From Mycolicibacillus parakoreensis (lineage in GTDB: Bacteria; Actinomycetota; Actinomycetes; Mycobacteriales; Mycobacteriaceae), in contig NZ_CP092365.1 of assembly GCF_022370835.2 (NCBI RefSeq), positions 496,001 through 560,000 on the forward strand: 64,000 nucleotides of DNA. Reading direction: 5' to 3'. Position 1 is the stretch's first letter; each line of letters begins with the position of its first letter. The notes beneath the pieces were generated by a model. It saw only the letters and a program-made list of their open reading frames with translations, did not search any database and was not told the origin of the DNA. The position numbers and the translations under genes were made by a program. This document shows positions 43,040-51,828 of this stretch, in pieces.

Positions 43040-44250
43040 TACACGGTCTCCACGGTGATCGGCAGGTGGGCGAACCCACGCACATTGGACGAGTGGACGC
43101 GGACGGCGTTGTCCTCGTCCACCTGGTAACTGCGGGTACGGGTGATCAGCTGGGTCAGCGCCACCCGGGCTTCCATGCGCGCCAGATGCGCCCCGAGACA
43201 GAAGTGGGCGCCGCTGCCGAAACTGGCCAGCTTCGAGCCGATCTCGCGTCCGATGCGAAACGCGTCGGGGTCGTCGAAGACCCGTTCGTCGCGGTTGGCC
43301 GAACCGGGCAGAAGCAGCACCACCTCGCCGGCGGTCAGGGTGGTGTCATACAGCGTCATGTCCTCGGCCACGGTGCGCGCCAGGATCTGGCTGGGGGTGT
43401 CGTAGCGCAGGCTCTCCTCCACCCACAGCGGGATGCGGTCGGGCTCGGCGTAGACCCCGGCCAGCTCGTCGGGGTTGCGGTAGGCCCAGTACAGCGAGGT
43501 GCCCAGCAGCTTGGTGGTGGTCTCGTTGCCGGCGACCACCATCAAGAACAGGAACGCCAGGATCTCCTCGTCGGAGAGCCGGTCGCCGCCGACCTCGGCC
43601 TGCAGCAGCGCCGAGGTCAGGTTGTCCCCCGGGGTCTTCTTGTACTCCTTGATCAGCTCGACGTAGTAGACCATCAGGTCCGCGGAGGCCTGCATCGCCG
43701 ACTGGGGCACGTCGGCGAGCCCGTCCTCACGGTGCAACACCCCGTCGGCGAGTTCGCGGATGCGGGCGCGGTCCGGTTGCGGCACCCCCATCAGCTCCGA
43801 GATCACGTCCATCGGCAGTTTGCCGGCGAACTCGGTGATGAAATCGAACGAGCCGTCGACGCTGTTGGCCAGCGCGGCATCGAAGTGGGCGGTGGCGATC
43901 TCGGCCACCCGCGGCTCCAGCTCGCGGGTGCGCCGCGGGGTGAACCCCTTGGAGACCAGGGTCCGCAGCCGCAGATGCTCCGGGTCGTCGAGGGCGAGGA
44001 ACGACATCACCTTGTGGGCGTCTTTGGTGCGCGAGATCGGGTCCAGCGAGACCCCGTAGATGTTCGACAGCGCGGTGGAGTTGCGGAAACCCGCCATGAC
44101 GTCGGCGTGCCGCGACAGCGCCCAGAAGTTCAACTCCTCGTTGCGGTACAGCGGGGCCTCGTCGCGCAGCCGCCGGTAGTACGGGAACGGGTCCTCGTGG
44201 AAGTCGTAGTCGTACGGGTCCAGCAGCAGCTCCACCGTCGGTGTGCTCAT
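43039..44250 (-). CDS. cyp123: Cytochrome P450 CYP123
   Basis: A 403-residue P450 matching CYP123 (Rv0766c) in place and length. It has the I-helix VVAGNETTTKLLG, E-x-x-R in VEESLRYDT, and heme loop FGSGAHFCLGAHLAR. Substrate of CYP123 is unknown; its fixed position one gene from cyp51 implies a linked sterol or steroid oxidation. ATG 44250 overlaps the TetR stop by 4 nt, so the regulator gene is cotranscribed with its target. Confidence 0.93.
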   Translation of the reverse strand: MSTPTVELLLDPYDYDFHEDPFPYYRRLRDEAPLYRNEELNFWALSRHADVMAGFRNSTALSNIYGVSLDPISRTKDAHKVMSFLALDDPEHLRLRTLVSKGFTPRRTRELEPRVAEIATAHFDAALANSVDGSFDFITEFAGKLPMDVISELMGVPQPDRARIRELADGVLHREDGLADVPQSAMQASADLMVYYVELIKEYKKTPGDNLTSALLQAEVGGDRLSDEEILAFLFLMVVAGNETTTKLLGTSLYWAYRNPDELAGVYAEPDRIPLWVEESLRYDTPSQILARTVAEDMTLYDTTLTAGEVVLLLPGSANRDERVFDDPDAFRIGREIGSKLASFGSGAHFCLGAHLARMEARVALTQLITRTRSYQVDEDNAVRVHSSNVRGFAHLPITVETV

Positions 44251-44864
44251 CGATTCCCTCCGTGTGCCGTGTCGGATTCCAGGATCAAGCCGACGACGTA
44301 GGCGAGTCGATCGGAGATCTCGTCGTAGTGCAGCGCGCCGCTGCCGGCGTGCACCAGCGCGCCCGAGTAGGTCATCTCCAGCGCCGAGACCACCCGCGGG
44401 TCGGCGCCGGGGCCGATCGCCGATTCGATACGCCGATGGATCTCCAGGCCGATCCGGTCGCGGACCCGCGGCACCCCGGCGTCGTTGGACAGCAGCGCGG
44501 TGGTGCAGGCCGCGGCGACCTCCGGCTCGTCGGCCGAGACCAGCGCCAAGCGCCGCAGCGTGGTGTTGACCCGCGACAGCATCGTGTCGTTGACGTCGGT
44601 GAAATACGGCACCGCACGGATCAGGTCCAGATACACCTCGGCGATCAGGTGGTTCTTCGACGAAAAGTAGGTGTAGGCGGTGGCCGGGGCGACCTTGGCG
44701 CGCGCCGCGACCGCCCGCACCGTCAGATCCGCGTGCGGGGATTCGCGCAACATCTCCGCCCCGGCGGTGAGCACCTTGCGGAAGGTCTCCTCCTGGCGGC
44801 GGTTGCGCACCGGCTGCACCGGCTGCGTGGACCGCGGGGATGCGGTCGCCGTATCGCTGGACAC
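44247..44864 (-). CDS. TetR-family regulator of the cyp51 cluster (Rv0767c-like)
   Basis: A 205-residue repressor. The N-terminal helix-turn-helix is RQEETFRKVLTAG...LTVRAVAARAKVAPATAYTYFSSKNHLIAEVYLD, and the C-terminal ligand and dimer domain follows. The GTG at 44864 lies 6 nt after a TACATT -10 on the same strand (44871-44876), suggesting a leaderless mRNA; a longer frame reaching 44906 is less likely. A perfect palindrome overlaps the start codon, and a twin site lies at the aldA promoter. I infer autoregulation plus control of aldA. Confidence 0.85.
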   Translation of the reverse strand: MSSDTATASPRSTQPVQPVRNRRQEETFRKVLTAGAEMLRESPHADLTVRAVAARAKVAPATAYTYFSSKNHLIAEVYLDLIRAVPYFTDVNDTMLSRVNTTLRRLALVSADEPEVAAACTTALLSNDAGVPRVRDRIGLEIHRRIESAIGPGADPRVVSALEMTYSGALVHAGSGALHYDEISDRLAYVVGLILESDTAHGGNR

Positions 44865-44871
44865 GTGTCCA
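44858..44871. promoter_or_regulatory. TetR operator O1 at the cyp51-array promoter
   Basis: TGGACACGTGTCCA is a perfect 14-bp palindrome covering the regulator's own GTG start and the base after its -10. It shares both 6-bp arms (TGGACA/TGTCCA) with the site at the divergent aldA promoter. Occupancy would block initiation of the whole minus-strand array. Confidence 0.75.
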
Positions 44872-45002
44872 ATGTATCCGATGCCGCCGTCGGGAGGCAA
44901 CACCACGGAAAAAATCAGCCATGAGCAGGTTATTTCTTGTGGGTGACGCGGGACTGCTTGCGGTGGCGCCCCGCCGCCTACTATGGTTCGACCGGACTAC
45001 AA

Positions 45003-45016
45003 TGGACAAGTGTCCA
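45003..45016. promoter_or_regulatory. TetR operator O2 at the aldA promoter
   Basis: TGGACAAGTGTCCA has perfect 6-bp arms and overlaps the last base of a TACAAT -10 (44998-45003) reading towards aldA. It is the partner of the perfect palindrome 145 bp to the left. Shared arms at two divergent promoters flanking a TetR gene are strong evidence for one regulator. Confidence 0.75.
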
Positions 45017-45037
45017 GTCGAGGGGAGTGACGCGGAG

Positions 45038-46507
45038 ATGGCATTACTGGCGGACCGGGAGAGCAAACTGCTCATCGACGGCAAGCTCGTGACCGGCGGT
45101 GCCGGTGCGTTCGCGACGATCAACCCGGCCACCGAGGAGACGCTGGGCACCGCCGCCGACGCCGACGGCGACGACATGGGGCGCGCCATCGGGGCGGCCC
45201 GGCACGCCTTCGACCACAGCGACTGGTCGACCAACACCGCGCTGCGGGTGCGCTGCGTGCGCCAGTTGCGCGACGCGATGAACACCCACCTCGAGGAGCT
45301 GCGTGAGCTCACCGTCGCCGAGGTCGGCGCCCCGGTGATGCTCACCGCCGGGGCCCAGCTGGCCGGCCCGATCGACGATCTGGGCTTCGCCGCCGACACC
45401 GCCGAGAGCTACCCGTGGCGCACCGACCTCGGAGAGGCCGCCCCGCAGGGCGTTCCGACCCGGCGCACTCTGGCCCGGGAGGCGATCGGGGTGGTGGGGG
45501 CGATCACGCCGTGGAACTTCCCCCACCAGATCAACCTCGCGAAACTGGGGCCGGCCCTGGCCGCCGGCAACACCGTGGTGCTCAAACCCGCCCCGGACAC
45601 CCCCTGGGCGGCCGCGGTGCTCGGTGAGCTCGTCGCCGAACACACCGACATCCCGCCCGGCGTCCTCAACATCGTCACCTCCAGCGATCACGCGGTGGGG
45701 GCGCTGCTGGCCAAAGACCCACGGGTGGACATGATCTCGTTCACCGGGTCGACCGCGACCGGCCGGTCGGTGATGATCGACGGCGCGGACGGCATCAAGA
45801 AGGTCTTTTTGGAGTTGGGAGGCAAATCCGCGTTCGTCGTGCTCGACGACGCCGACCTGGCCGGTGCGTGCGCGGTGGCCGGGTTCACCGCCTCGATGCA
45901 CGCCGGGCAGGGGTGTGCGATCACCACCCGGCTGGTGGTGCCGCGGGCGCGCTACGACGACGCGGTGGCCGCGGCGGCCGCCACGATGGGGTCGCTGACC
46001 GCGGGCGACCCCACCGCCAAGGGCACCGTCTGCGGCCCGCTGATCTCCGCTCGGCAACGCGACCGGGTGCAGTCCTACCTGGATTCGGCGATCGAGCAGG
46101 GCGGGTCGTTCGCCTGCGGCGGCGGTGCCCCGGCCGGGCGCGACACCGGGTTCTTCATCGACCCGACCGTGGTCGCCGGGCTGGACAACACCGCCCGGGT
46201 GGCCCGCGAGGAGATCTTCGGCCCGGTGCTCACCGTCATCGCCCACGACGGCGACGACGACGCGGTCGCGATCGCCAACGACTCGCCCTACGGGCTGTCG
46301 GGCACGGTGTACTCCGCCGACCCGCAACGCGCCGCGGCGGTCGCCGCCCGGCTGCGGGTCGGCACCGTCAACGTCAACGGCGGGGTGTGGTACTCCGCGG
46401 ACGCCCCGTTCGGCGGCTACAAACAATCCGGGGTCGGCCGCGAGATGGGGGTGGCCGGGTTCGAGGAGTATCTGGAGACCAAGCTCATCGCGACGGCGGC
46501 GGGCTAG
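45038..46507 (+). CDS. aldA: Aldehyde dehydrogenase AldA
   Basis: A 489-residue NAD(P)-dependent aldehyde dehydrogenase, same length as Rv0768. It has GAITPWNFPHQINLAK, FTGSTATGRSV, catalytic Glu in FLELGGKSAF, nucleophile Cys in HAGQGCAITTR and EEIFGPVLTV. It can oxidise an aldehyde released by the alcohol dehydrogenase or by P450 action. The frame is open well upstream, but the GCGGAG ribosome site and the promoter fix ATG 45038. It heads a plus-strand operon of four genes opposite the cyp51 array. Confidence 0.93.
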   Translation: MALLADRESKLLIDGKLVTGGAGAFATINPATEETLGTAADADGDDMGRAIGAARHAFDHSDWSTNTALRVRCVRQLRDAMNTHLEELRELTVAEVGAPVMLTAGAQLAGPIDDLGFAADTAESYPWRTDLGEAAPQGVPTRRTLAREAIGVVGAITPWNFPHQINLAKLGPALAAGNTVVLKPAPDTPWAAAVLGELVAEHTDIPPGVLNIVTSSDHAVGALLAKDPRVDMISFTGSTATGRSVMIDGADGIKKVFLELGGKSAFVVLDDADLAGACAVAGFTASMHAGQGCAITTRLVVPRARYDDAVAAAAATMGSLTAGDPTAKGTVCGPLISARQRDRVQSYLDSAIEQGGSFACGGGAPAGRDTGFFIDPTVVAGLDNTARVAREEIFGPVLTVIAHDGDDDAVAIANDSPYGLSGTVYSADPQRAAAVAARLRVGTVNVNGGVWYSADAPFGGYKQSGVGREMGVAGFEEYLETKLIATAAG

Positions 46508-46530
46508 CACAGTAACCGAGGAAGGACATC

Positions 46531-47295
46531 ATGGCTGAAGCCGACAACAGGTTCGACAACAAGGTGGCGATCGTCACCGGGTCCGGCGGCGGGATCGGCC
46601 AGGCCTACGCCGAGGTGCTCGCCGCCCGCGGTGCCGCGGTCGTCGTCGCCGACATCAACGCCGAGGCCGCCGAGAAGGTCGCCGCCCAGATCGGGGCCGA
46701 CGGTGGGCGGGCGTTGGCGCAGCGCGTCGACGTCGCCGACCCGCAATCGGCCGCCGCGATGGTCGAGGCCGCCGTCGCGGAGTTCGACGGGGTGGACTAC
46801 CTGGTCAACAACGCCGCCATCTTCGGCGGGATGAAACTCGACCAGCTGCTCACCGTCGACTGGGACTACTACAAGACGTTCATGAGCGTCAACCTCGACG
46901 GGGCCCTGGTGTGTACCCGGGCGGCCTACAAGGCGATGCAGGCCCGCGGCGGCGGGGCGATCATCAACCAGTCGTCGACGGCGGCGTGGCTGTACTCCAA
47001 CTTCTACGGGCTGGCCAAGGCCGGGGTGAACTCGCTGACCCAGCAGCTCTCCCGGGAGCTGGGCTGGATGAACATCCGGGTCAACGCGATCGCCCCCGGC
47101 CCGATCGACACCGAGGCCAATCGCTCGGTGGTGCCCGAGGCGATGCAGGGCGAGTTGGTCAAGACGATCCCGCTGTCGCGGATGGGCACCCCCGAGGACC
47201 TGCTGGGCATGTTTTTGTTCCTGCTCTCCGACGAGGCGCGCTGGATCACCGGCCAGATCTTCAACGTCGACGGCGGACAGATCATCCGGTCATGA
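46531..47295 (+). CDS. Short-chain dehydrogenase, Rv0769-like
   Basis: A 254-residue SDR with loop TGSGGGIG, NNAAIFGG, Ser in INQSSTAAWLYSNFYG and Tyr-Lys as YGLAK, and WITGQIFNVDGGQ at the end. It matches Rv0769. It lies 23 nt after aldA, with GAGGAAGGA as ribosome site, and its TGA overlaps the next ATG. Probably a hydroxy- or keto-steroid, or hydroxyacyl, dehydrogenase; substrate not shown by sequence. Confidence 0.9.
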   Translation: MAEADNRFDNKVAIVTGSGGGIGQAYAEVLAARGAAVVVADINAEAAEKVAAQIGADGGRALAQRVDVADPQSAAAMVEAAVAEFDGVDYLVNNAAIFGGMKLDQLLTVDWDYYKTFMSVNLDGALVCTRAAYKAMQARGGGAIINQSSTAAWLYSNFYGLAKAGVNSLTQQLSRELGWMNIRVNAIAPGPIDTEANRSVVPEAMQGELVKTIPLSRMGTPEDLLGMFLFLLSDEARWITGQIFNVDGGQIIRS

Positions 47296-48170
47296 GTACC
47301 TCGACGACACCGCCCGCGCTGGGCTACATCGGGTTGGGCAACATGGGCGCGCCGATGGCGGCGCGGTTGGTCGACTGGCCGGGCGGGCTCACCGTGTTCG
47401 ATGTGCGCACCGAGGCGATGACCCCGCTGGCCGAGGCCGGTGCCACGTTGGCCGACGGCGTCGCCGACGTGGCGGCCGCGCAGGTCATCAGTGTCACCGT
47501 GCTCGACGACGCGCAGGTGCGCGACGTGGTCGGCGTCCTGGCGGCGCAAGCGCAACCCGGCACCGTCATCGCCATCCACTCCACCATCGCCGAGGGCACC
47601 GCCGCGGAATTGGCGGCCGAGCTCGCCCCGCGGGACATCCACGTCATCGACGCCCCGGTCAGCGGCGGCGCCGGCGCGGCCCAGCAGGGCGAGCTGGCCA
47701 CCATGGTCGGTGCCGAGCGGGCGGTCTACGAGCGGGTCAAACCGGTCTTCGCGCGCTGGGCGTCGCTGGTGATCCACGCCGGGGAGCCCGGCGCGGGCAC
47801 CCGAATGAAACTGGCCCGCAATATGTTGACGTTCACCGGGTACGCCGCGGCGTGCGAGGCGATGGCACTGGCCGAGTCGGCGGGGCTCAAACTGTCCGCA
47901 CTGGCGCGGGTGGTGCGCCACACCGACGCGCTGACCGGCGGGCCGGGCGCGATCATGTTCCGCAACAGCACCGACCCGCTGGACCCCGACGACCCGATGT
48001 ACGGTCCCCTGAGCCACACCCGCGGGCTCGGGGAGAAGGATCTGAGCCTGGCGCTGGCCCTCGCGGAGCGCACCGGGGTGGCGCTGCCGCTGGCCGGGGT
48101 GGCGCTGCAACGGCTGGGGATCGGCCTGGGCGTGGCCGAACCGACGGAAGTAGGAGACGACGATGGATGA
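47292..48170 (+). CDS. 3-hydroxyisobutyrate dehydrogenase-family protein, Rv0770-like
   Basis: A 292-residue beta-hydroxyacid dehydrogenase. Its NAD(P) loop is GYIGLGNMGAPMA (about 11-23), the substrate motif DAPVSGGAGAAQQGELATMV, and the catalytic Lys in GAGTRMKLARNML. The family oxidises 3-hydroxyisobutyrate-like or reduces aldehyde-acid substrates. ATGA overlap with the preceding SDR and an 8-nt overlap with the following gene show tight coupling. It corresponds to Rv0770. Confidence 0.9.
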   Translation: MSTSTTPPALGYIGLGNMGAPMAARLVDWPGGLTVFDVRTEAMTPLAEAGATLADGVADVAAAQVISVTVLDDAQVRDVVGVLAAQAQPGTVIAIHSTIAEGTAAELAAELAPRDIHVIDAPVSGGAGAAQQGELATMVGAERAVYERVKPVFARWASLVIHAGEPGAGTRMKLARNMLTFTGYAAACEAMALAESAGLKLSALARVVRHTDALTGGPGAIMFRNSTDPLDPDDPMYGPLSHTRGLGEKDLSLALALAERTGVALPLAGVALQRLGIGLGVAEPTEVGDDDG

Positions 48171-48591
48171 GCTGCGCCGCACCGGGCTGGCCAAGATGAA
48201 CGAGGTGTACGCCTGGGACATGCCCGACATGCCCGGCGAGTACTTCGCGCTGACCGTCGATCACCTGTTCGGGCGGATCTGGACCCGCGACGGGCTCTCG
48301 ATGCGCGACAAGCGGCTGATCACCCTGGCGGTGATCACCGCGCTCGGGCAGCAGGACCTTGCGGAGGTCCAGCTCAACGCCGCGCTGGCCAACGAGGAGC
48401 TCACCGAGGACGAACTGCGGGAGATGGCGATCTTCATCACCCACTACGTCGGTTTCCCGCTGGGCTCGGGGCTCAACGGCGCGCTCGAACGGGTGCTGGC
48501 CCGCCGCGCCAAGACCGCCGGTGCCGCCGAGGACAAGAAGGCCAACGTCGACGCGGTCGTGGCCAAGCACACCGGCAAGGATTCCGGCTAA
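48163..48591 (+). CDS. Carboxymuconolactone decarboxylase-family protein, Rv0771-like
   Basis: A 142-residue all-helical CMD/AhpD-fold protein (MRDKRLITLAVITALGQQDL, FITHYVGFPLGSGLNGALE). The second segment lacks the CxxC of AhpD, so a peroxidase role is unlikely; gamma-carboxymuconolactone decarboxylase-like activity is a family guess. It is the last gene of the aldA operon. Its TAA overlaps by 3 bases the TAG of the convergent TetR gene. It corresponds to Rv0771. Confidence 0.88.
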   Translation: MDELRRTGLAKMNEVYAWDMPDMPGEYFALTVDHLFGRIWTRDGLSMRDKRLITLAVITALGQQDLAEVQLNAALANEELTEDELREMAIFITHYVGFPLGSGLNGALERVLARRAKTAGAAEDKKANVDAVVAKHTGKDSG

Positions 48592-49196
48592 CCCTCCGGG
48601 GGCCGCCCGGGCAGGCCCGCGGCCGTCCACCGGCGCAGATAGGCGCGCAGCGCCGCCCCCCGGCGGGCCGGTCGGCCCGGGTCGACGATGAACGACGCGA
48701 TGGTGCGCAGCAGGTGCTCGGCCAGCTCGGCGAGGTCGGCGTCGGTGAACCCGTGGGCGGGCCAGTCGACGTCGAAGCGGCGCAACACCCACTCGGCCAG
48801 CCCCAGCGCCTCCGCGGAGGTCACCCGCGCGATGAACACGTTGCCGCGGTCGCGGGCCAGCAGCGCGGTGACGTGCGGCTCGTCGGGCAGCCACTCCAGC
48901 GCGGTGGCCACCGCCTCCACGGTGGCCCCGGCCGGATCGGTGCGCCCGGCGACGTGGGCGGCGAGCCGGTCGAGGAAGTCGCGCGCCGCGCGCGTGCCGG
49001 CCGCCGTCAGCACCGCCTCGGTGCTGGGGAAGTAGCGGTAGACCGTCTGGCGGGTCACCCCGAGGGTGCGGGCCACGTCGGCGATGGAGATGTCGGCGCC
49101 GCGCACGTCGATGACGGTGTCGGCGGCGGCCAGGATCCGGGTGCGCGCCTCGTCGTCGTCGGCCGGGGTGTTCCCGCCCCACCCGTGGGTGCGCAC
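48588..49196 (-). CDS. TetR-family regulator beside a CYP125-like P450
   Basis: A 202-residue TetR protein. The helix-turn-helix reads TRILAAADTVID...ISIADVARTLGVTRQTVYRYFPSTEAVLTA. The C-terminal domain contains a P-R-R-rich end (GRPARRGAALRAYLRRW). It starts 6 nt after the P450 stop at a GTG and is cotranscribed with it. The pair has no counterpart between Rv0771 and purD in H37Rv. It probably binds the inverted repeat upstream of the P450. Confidence 0.83.
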   Translation of the reverse strand: MRTHGWGGNTPADDDEARTRILAAADTVIDVRGADISIADVARTLGVTRQTVYRYFPSTEAVLTAAGTRAARDFLDRLAAHVAGRTDPAGATVEAVATALEWLPDEPHVTALLARDRGNVFIARVTSAEALGLAEWVLRRFDVDWPAHGFTDADLAELAEHLLRTIASFIVDPGRPARRGAALRAYLRRWTAAGLPGRPPEG

Positions 49197-49202
49197 GCGC
49201 GC

Positions 49203-50444
49203 TCAGCCGCGGTAGGACAGCTGCAGGTCCTTGATGCCGTTGATCCATCCCGAGCGCAGCCGCTGCGGCTCCCCGAGTTTGGTGATGTCGGGCATCTGGG
49301 TGGCGATCTCGTCGAAGATCAGCCGGATCTCCATGCGTGCCAGGTTCGCCCCGATGCAGTAGTGGGTGCCCTGGCCTCCGAAACCCAAATGCGGGTTGGG
49401 GTTTCGGGTGATGTCGAACTCAAACGGGTGGTCGAAGACGTCGTCGTCGAAGTTGGCCGAACTGTAGAACAGCCCCGCGCGCTGGCCCTCGCCGATGGTG
49501 ACCCCGCCGATCTGCACGTCGGTTTTCGCGGTGCGCTGGAAGCAGTGCACCGGGGTCGACCACCGCACGATCTCGTCGGCGGCGCTCTCCGGGCGCTGCG
49601 CCTTGTAGATCTCCCACTGGCGCGGGTTCTCGATGAACGCGTTGATGCCGTGGGTCATCGCGTTGCGGGTGGTCTCGTTGCCGGCCACCGCCAGCAGGAT
49701 CACGAAGAACGCGAACTCGGCTTCCCCGAGCGCCTCGCCGTCGACGTCGGCCTGCACCAGCCGGGTGACGATGTCGTCGGCCGGACAGCGGCGGCGCTCC
49801 TCGGCCATCGTGTAGGCGTAGCCCATCAGTTCGGCGTTGGCGACCGCCGGATCACAGTCGAAATCCGGGTCGTCGGTGTTCATGATCAGGTTGGTCCAGT
49901 GGAACAGCTTCTCCCGGTCGGCCTCGGGCACCCCGATCAAATCGGCGATCGCCAGAAGCGGCAGCTTCATCGCGACGTCGTCGACGAAGTTGCCCGACCC
50001 CTTGGCGGCGGCCTCGGCGACGATGTCGTGGGCGGCGGTGGCCAGCTTGTCCTCCAGCCCGGCCACCGCACGCGGGGTGAACAGCTTGGAGATGATCTTG
50101 CGCAACCGGGTGTGCTCGGGCGGGTCGTGGTTGATCAGCAGTGCCTTGGTCAGCTCGAGCTGGTCGGCGGTGACCCCGTCGGGCAGCCGCATCACCGCGC
50201 CCTTGAGGTTGGTCGACCACACCTCGGAGTCGCGCGAGATCGCCTTGATGTCGGCGTGCTTGCTGATCACCCAGTAGCCGTCGTCGTCGAAGATCGTCGA
50301 CCCCGGCGCCTGCTCGTTCCACCACACCGGTGCGGTCCGGCGCAGCTCGGCGAACTCGGCGACCGGGATGCCGCCCTCGATCACGTCCGGGTCGGTGAAA
50401 TCGAAACCATGCCCGAACGGGCAGGCACCCAAAGTCGCGGTCAC
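49203..50444 (-). CDS. Cytochrome P450, CYP125-like
   Basis: A 413-residue P450 that, from memory, is closest to CYP125 (steroid C26 monooxygenase). Shared segments are GFDFTDPDVIEGGIPVAEFA, LRKIISKLFTPRAVAGLEDK, PADDIVTRLVQADVDGEALG and RLRSGWINGIKDLQLSY. Its I-helix is VAGNETTRNAMTHG, E-x-x-R in ADEIVRWSTP and heme loop FGGQGTHYCIGANLAR. A side-chain sterol hydroxylase is therefore likely, but CYP124 or CYP142-type substrates are possible. GAGGAGA ends 5 nt before GTG 50444. The longer frame to 50483 would start inside an operator repeat. Confidence 0.85.
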   Translation of the reverse strand: MTATLGACPFGHGFDFTDPDVIEGGIPVAEFAELRRTAPVWWNEQAPGSTIFDDDGYWVISKHADIKAISRDSEVWSTNLKGAVMRLPDGVTADQLELTKALLINHDPPEHTRLRKIISKLFTPRAVAGLEDKLATAAHDIVAEAAAKGSGNFVDDVAMKLPLLAIADLIGVPEADREKLFHWTNLIMNTDDPDFDCDPAVANAELMGYAYTMAEERRRCPADDIVTRLVQADVDGEALGEAEFAFFVILLAVAGNETTRNAMTHGINAFIENPRQWEIYKAQRPESAADEIVRWSTPVHCFQRTAKTDVQIGGVTIGEGQRAGLFYSSANFDDDVFDHPFEFDITRNPNPHLGFGGQGTHYCIGANLARMEIRLIFDEIATQMPDITKLGEPQRLRSGWINGIKDLQLSYRG

Positions 50445-50476
50445 GACGGTCTCCTCTCGGTTCGTCCTCGGTCGAC

Positions 50477-50501
50477 CATACACTGTGATCTGGAGTGTAT
50501 G
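50477..50501. promoter_or_regulatory. 25-bp inverted repeat upstream of the CYP125-like gene
   Basis: CATACACT and AGTGTATG are perfect 8-bp arms separated by 9 bases. The element lies 33 nt before the P450 start and 51 nt before the purD start. Size and shape fit a TetR-family operator; the adjacent TetR gene is the obvious candidate. It could alternatively influence purD. Confidence 0.65.
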
Positions 50502-50538
50502 CCCGATTCCCCCGGCGGGAGCGACCCGACCTGGCCGC

Positions 50539-50544
50539 TAGGCT
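50539..50544 (+). promoter_or_regulatory. -10 element of a leaderless purD transcript
   Basis: TAGGCT fits the mycobacterial TAnnnT -10. Exactly 7 nt separate it from the purD GTG, which would place transcription start on the start codon. No ribosome site precedes the GTG. The same spacing occurs at purB and purC. Confidence 0.6.
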
Positions 50545-50551
50545 GCACGGC

Positions 50552-51820
<1,269 letters not shown>

Positions 51821-51828
51821 GCCGGCGT

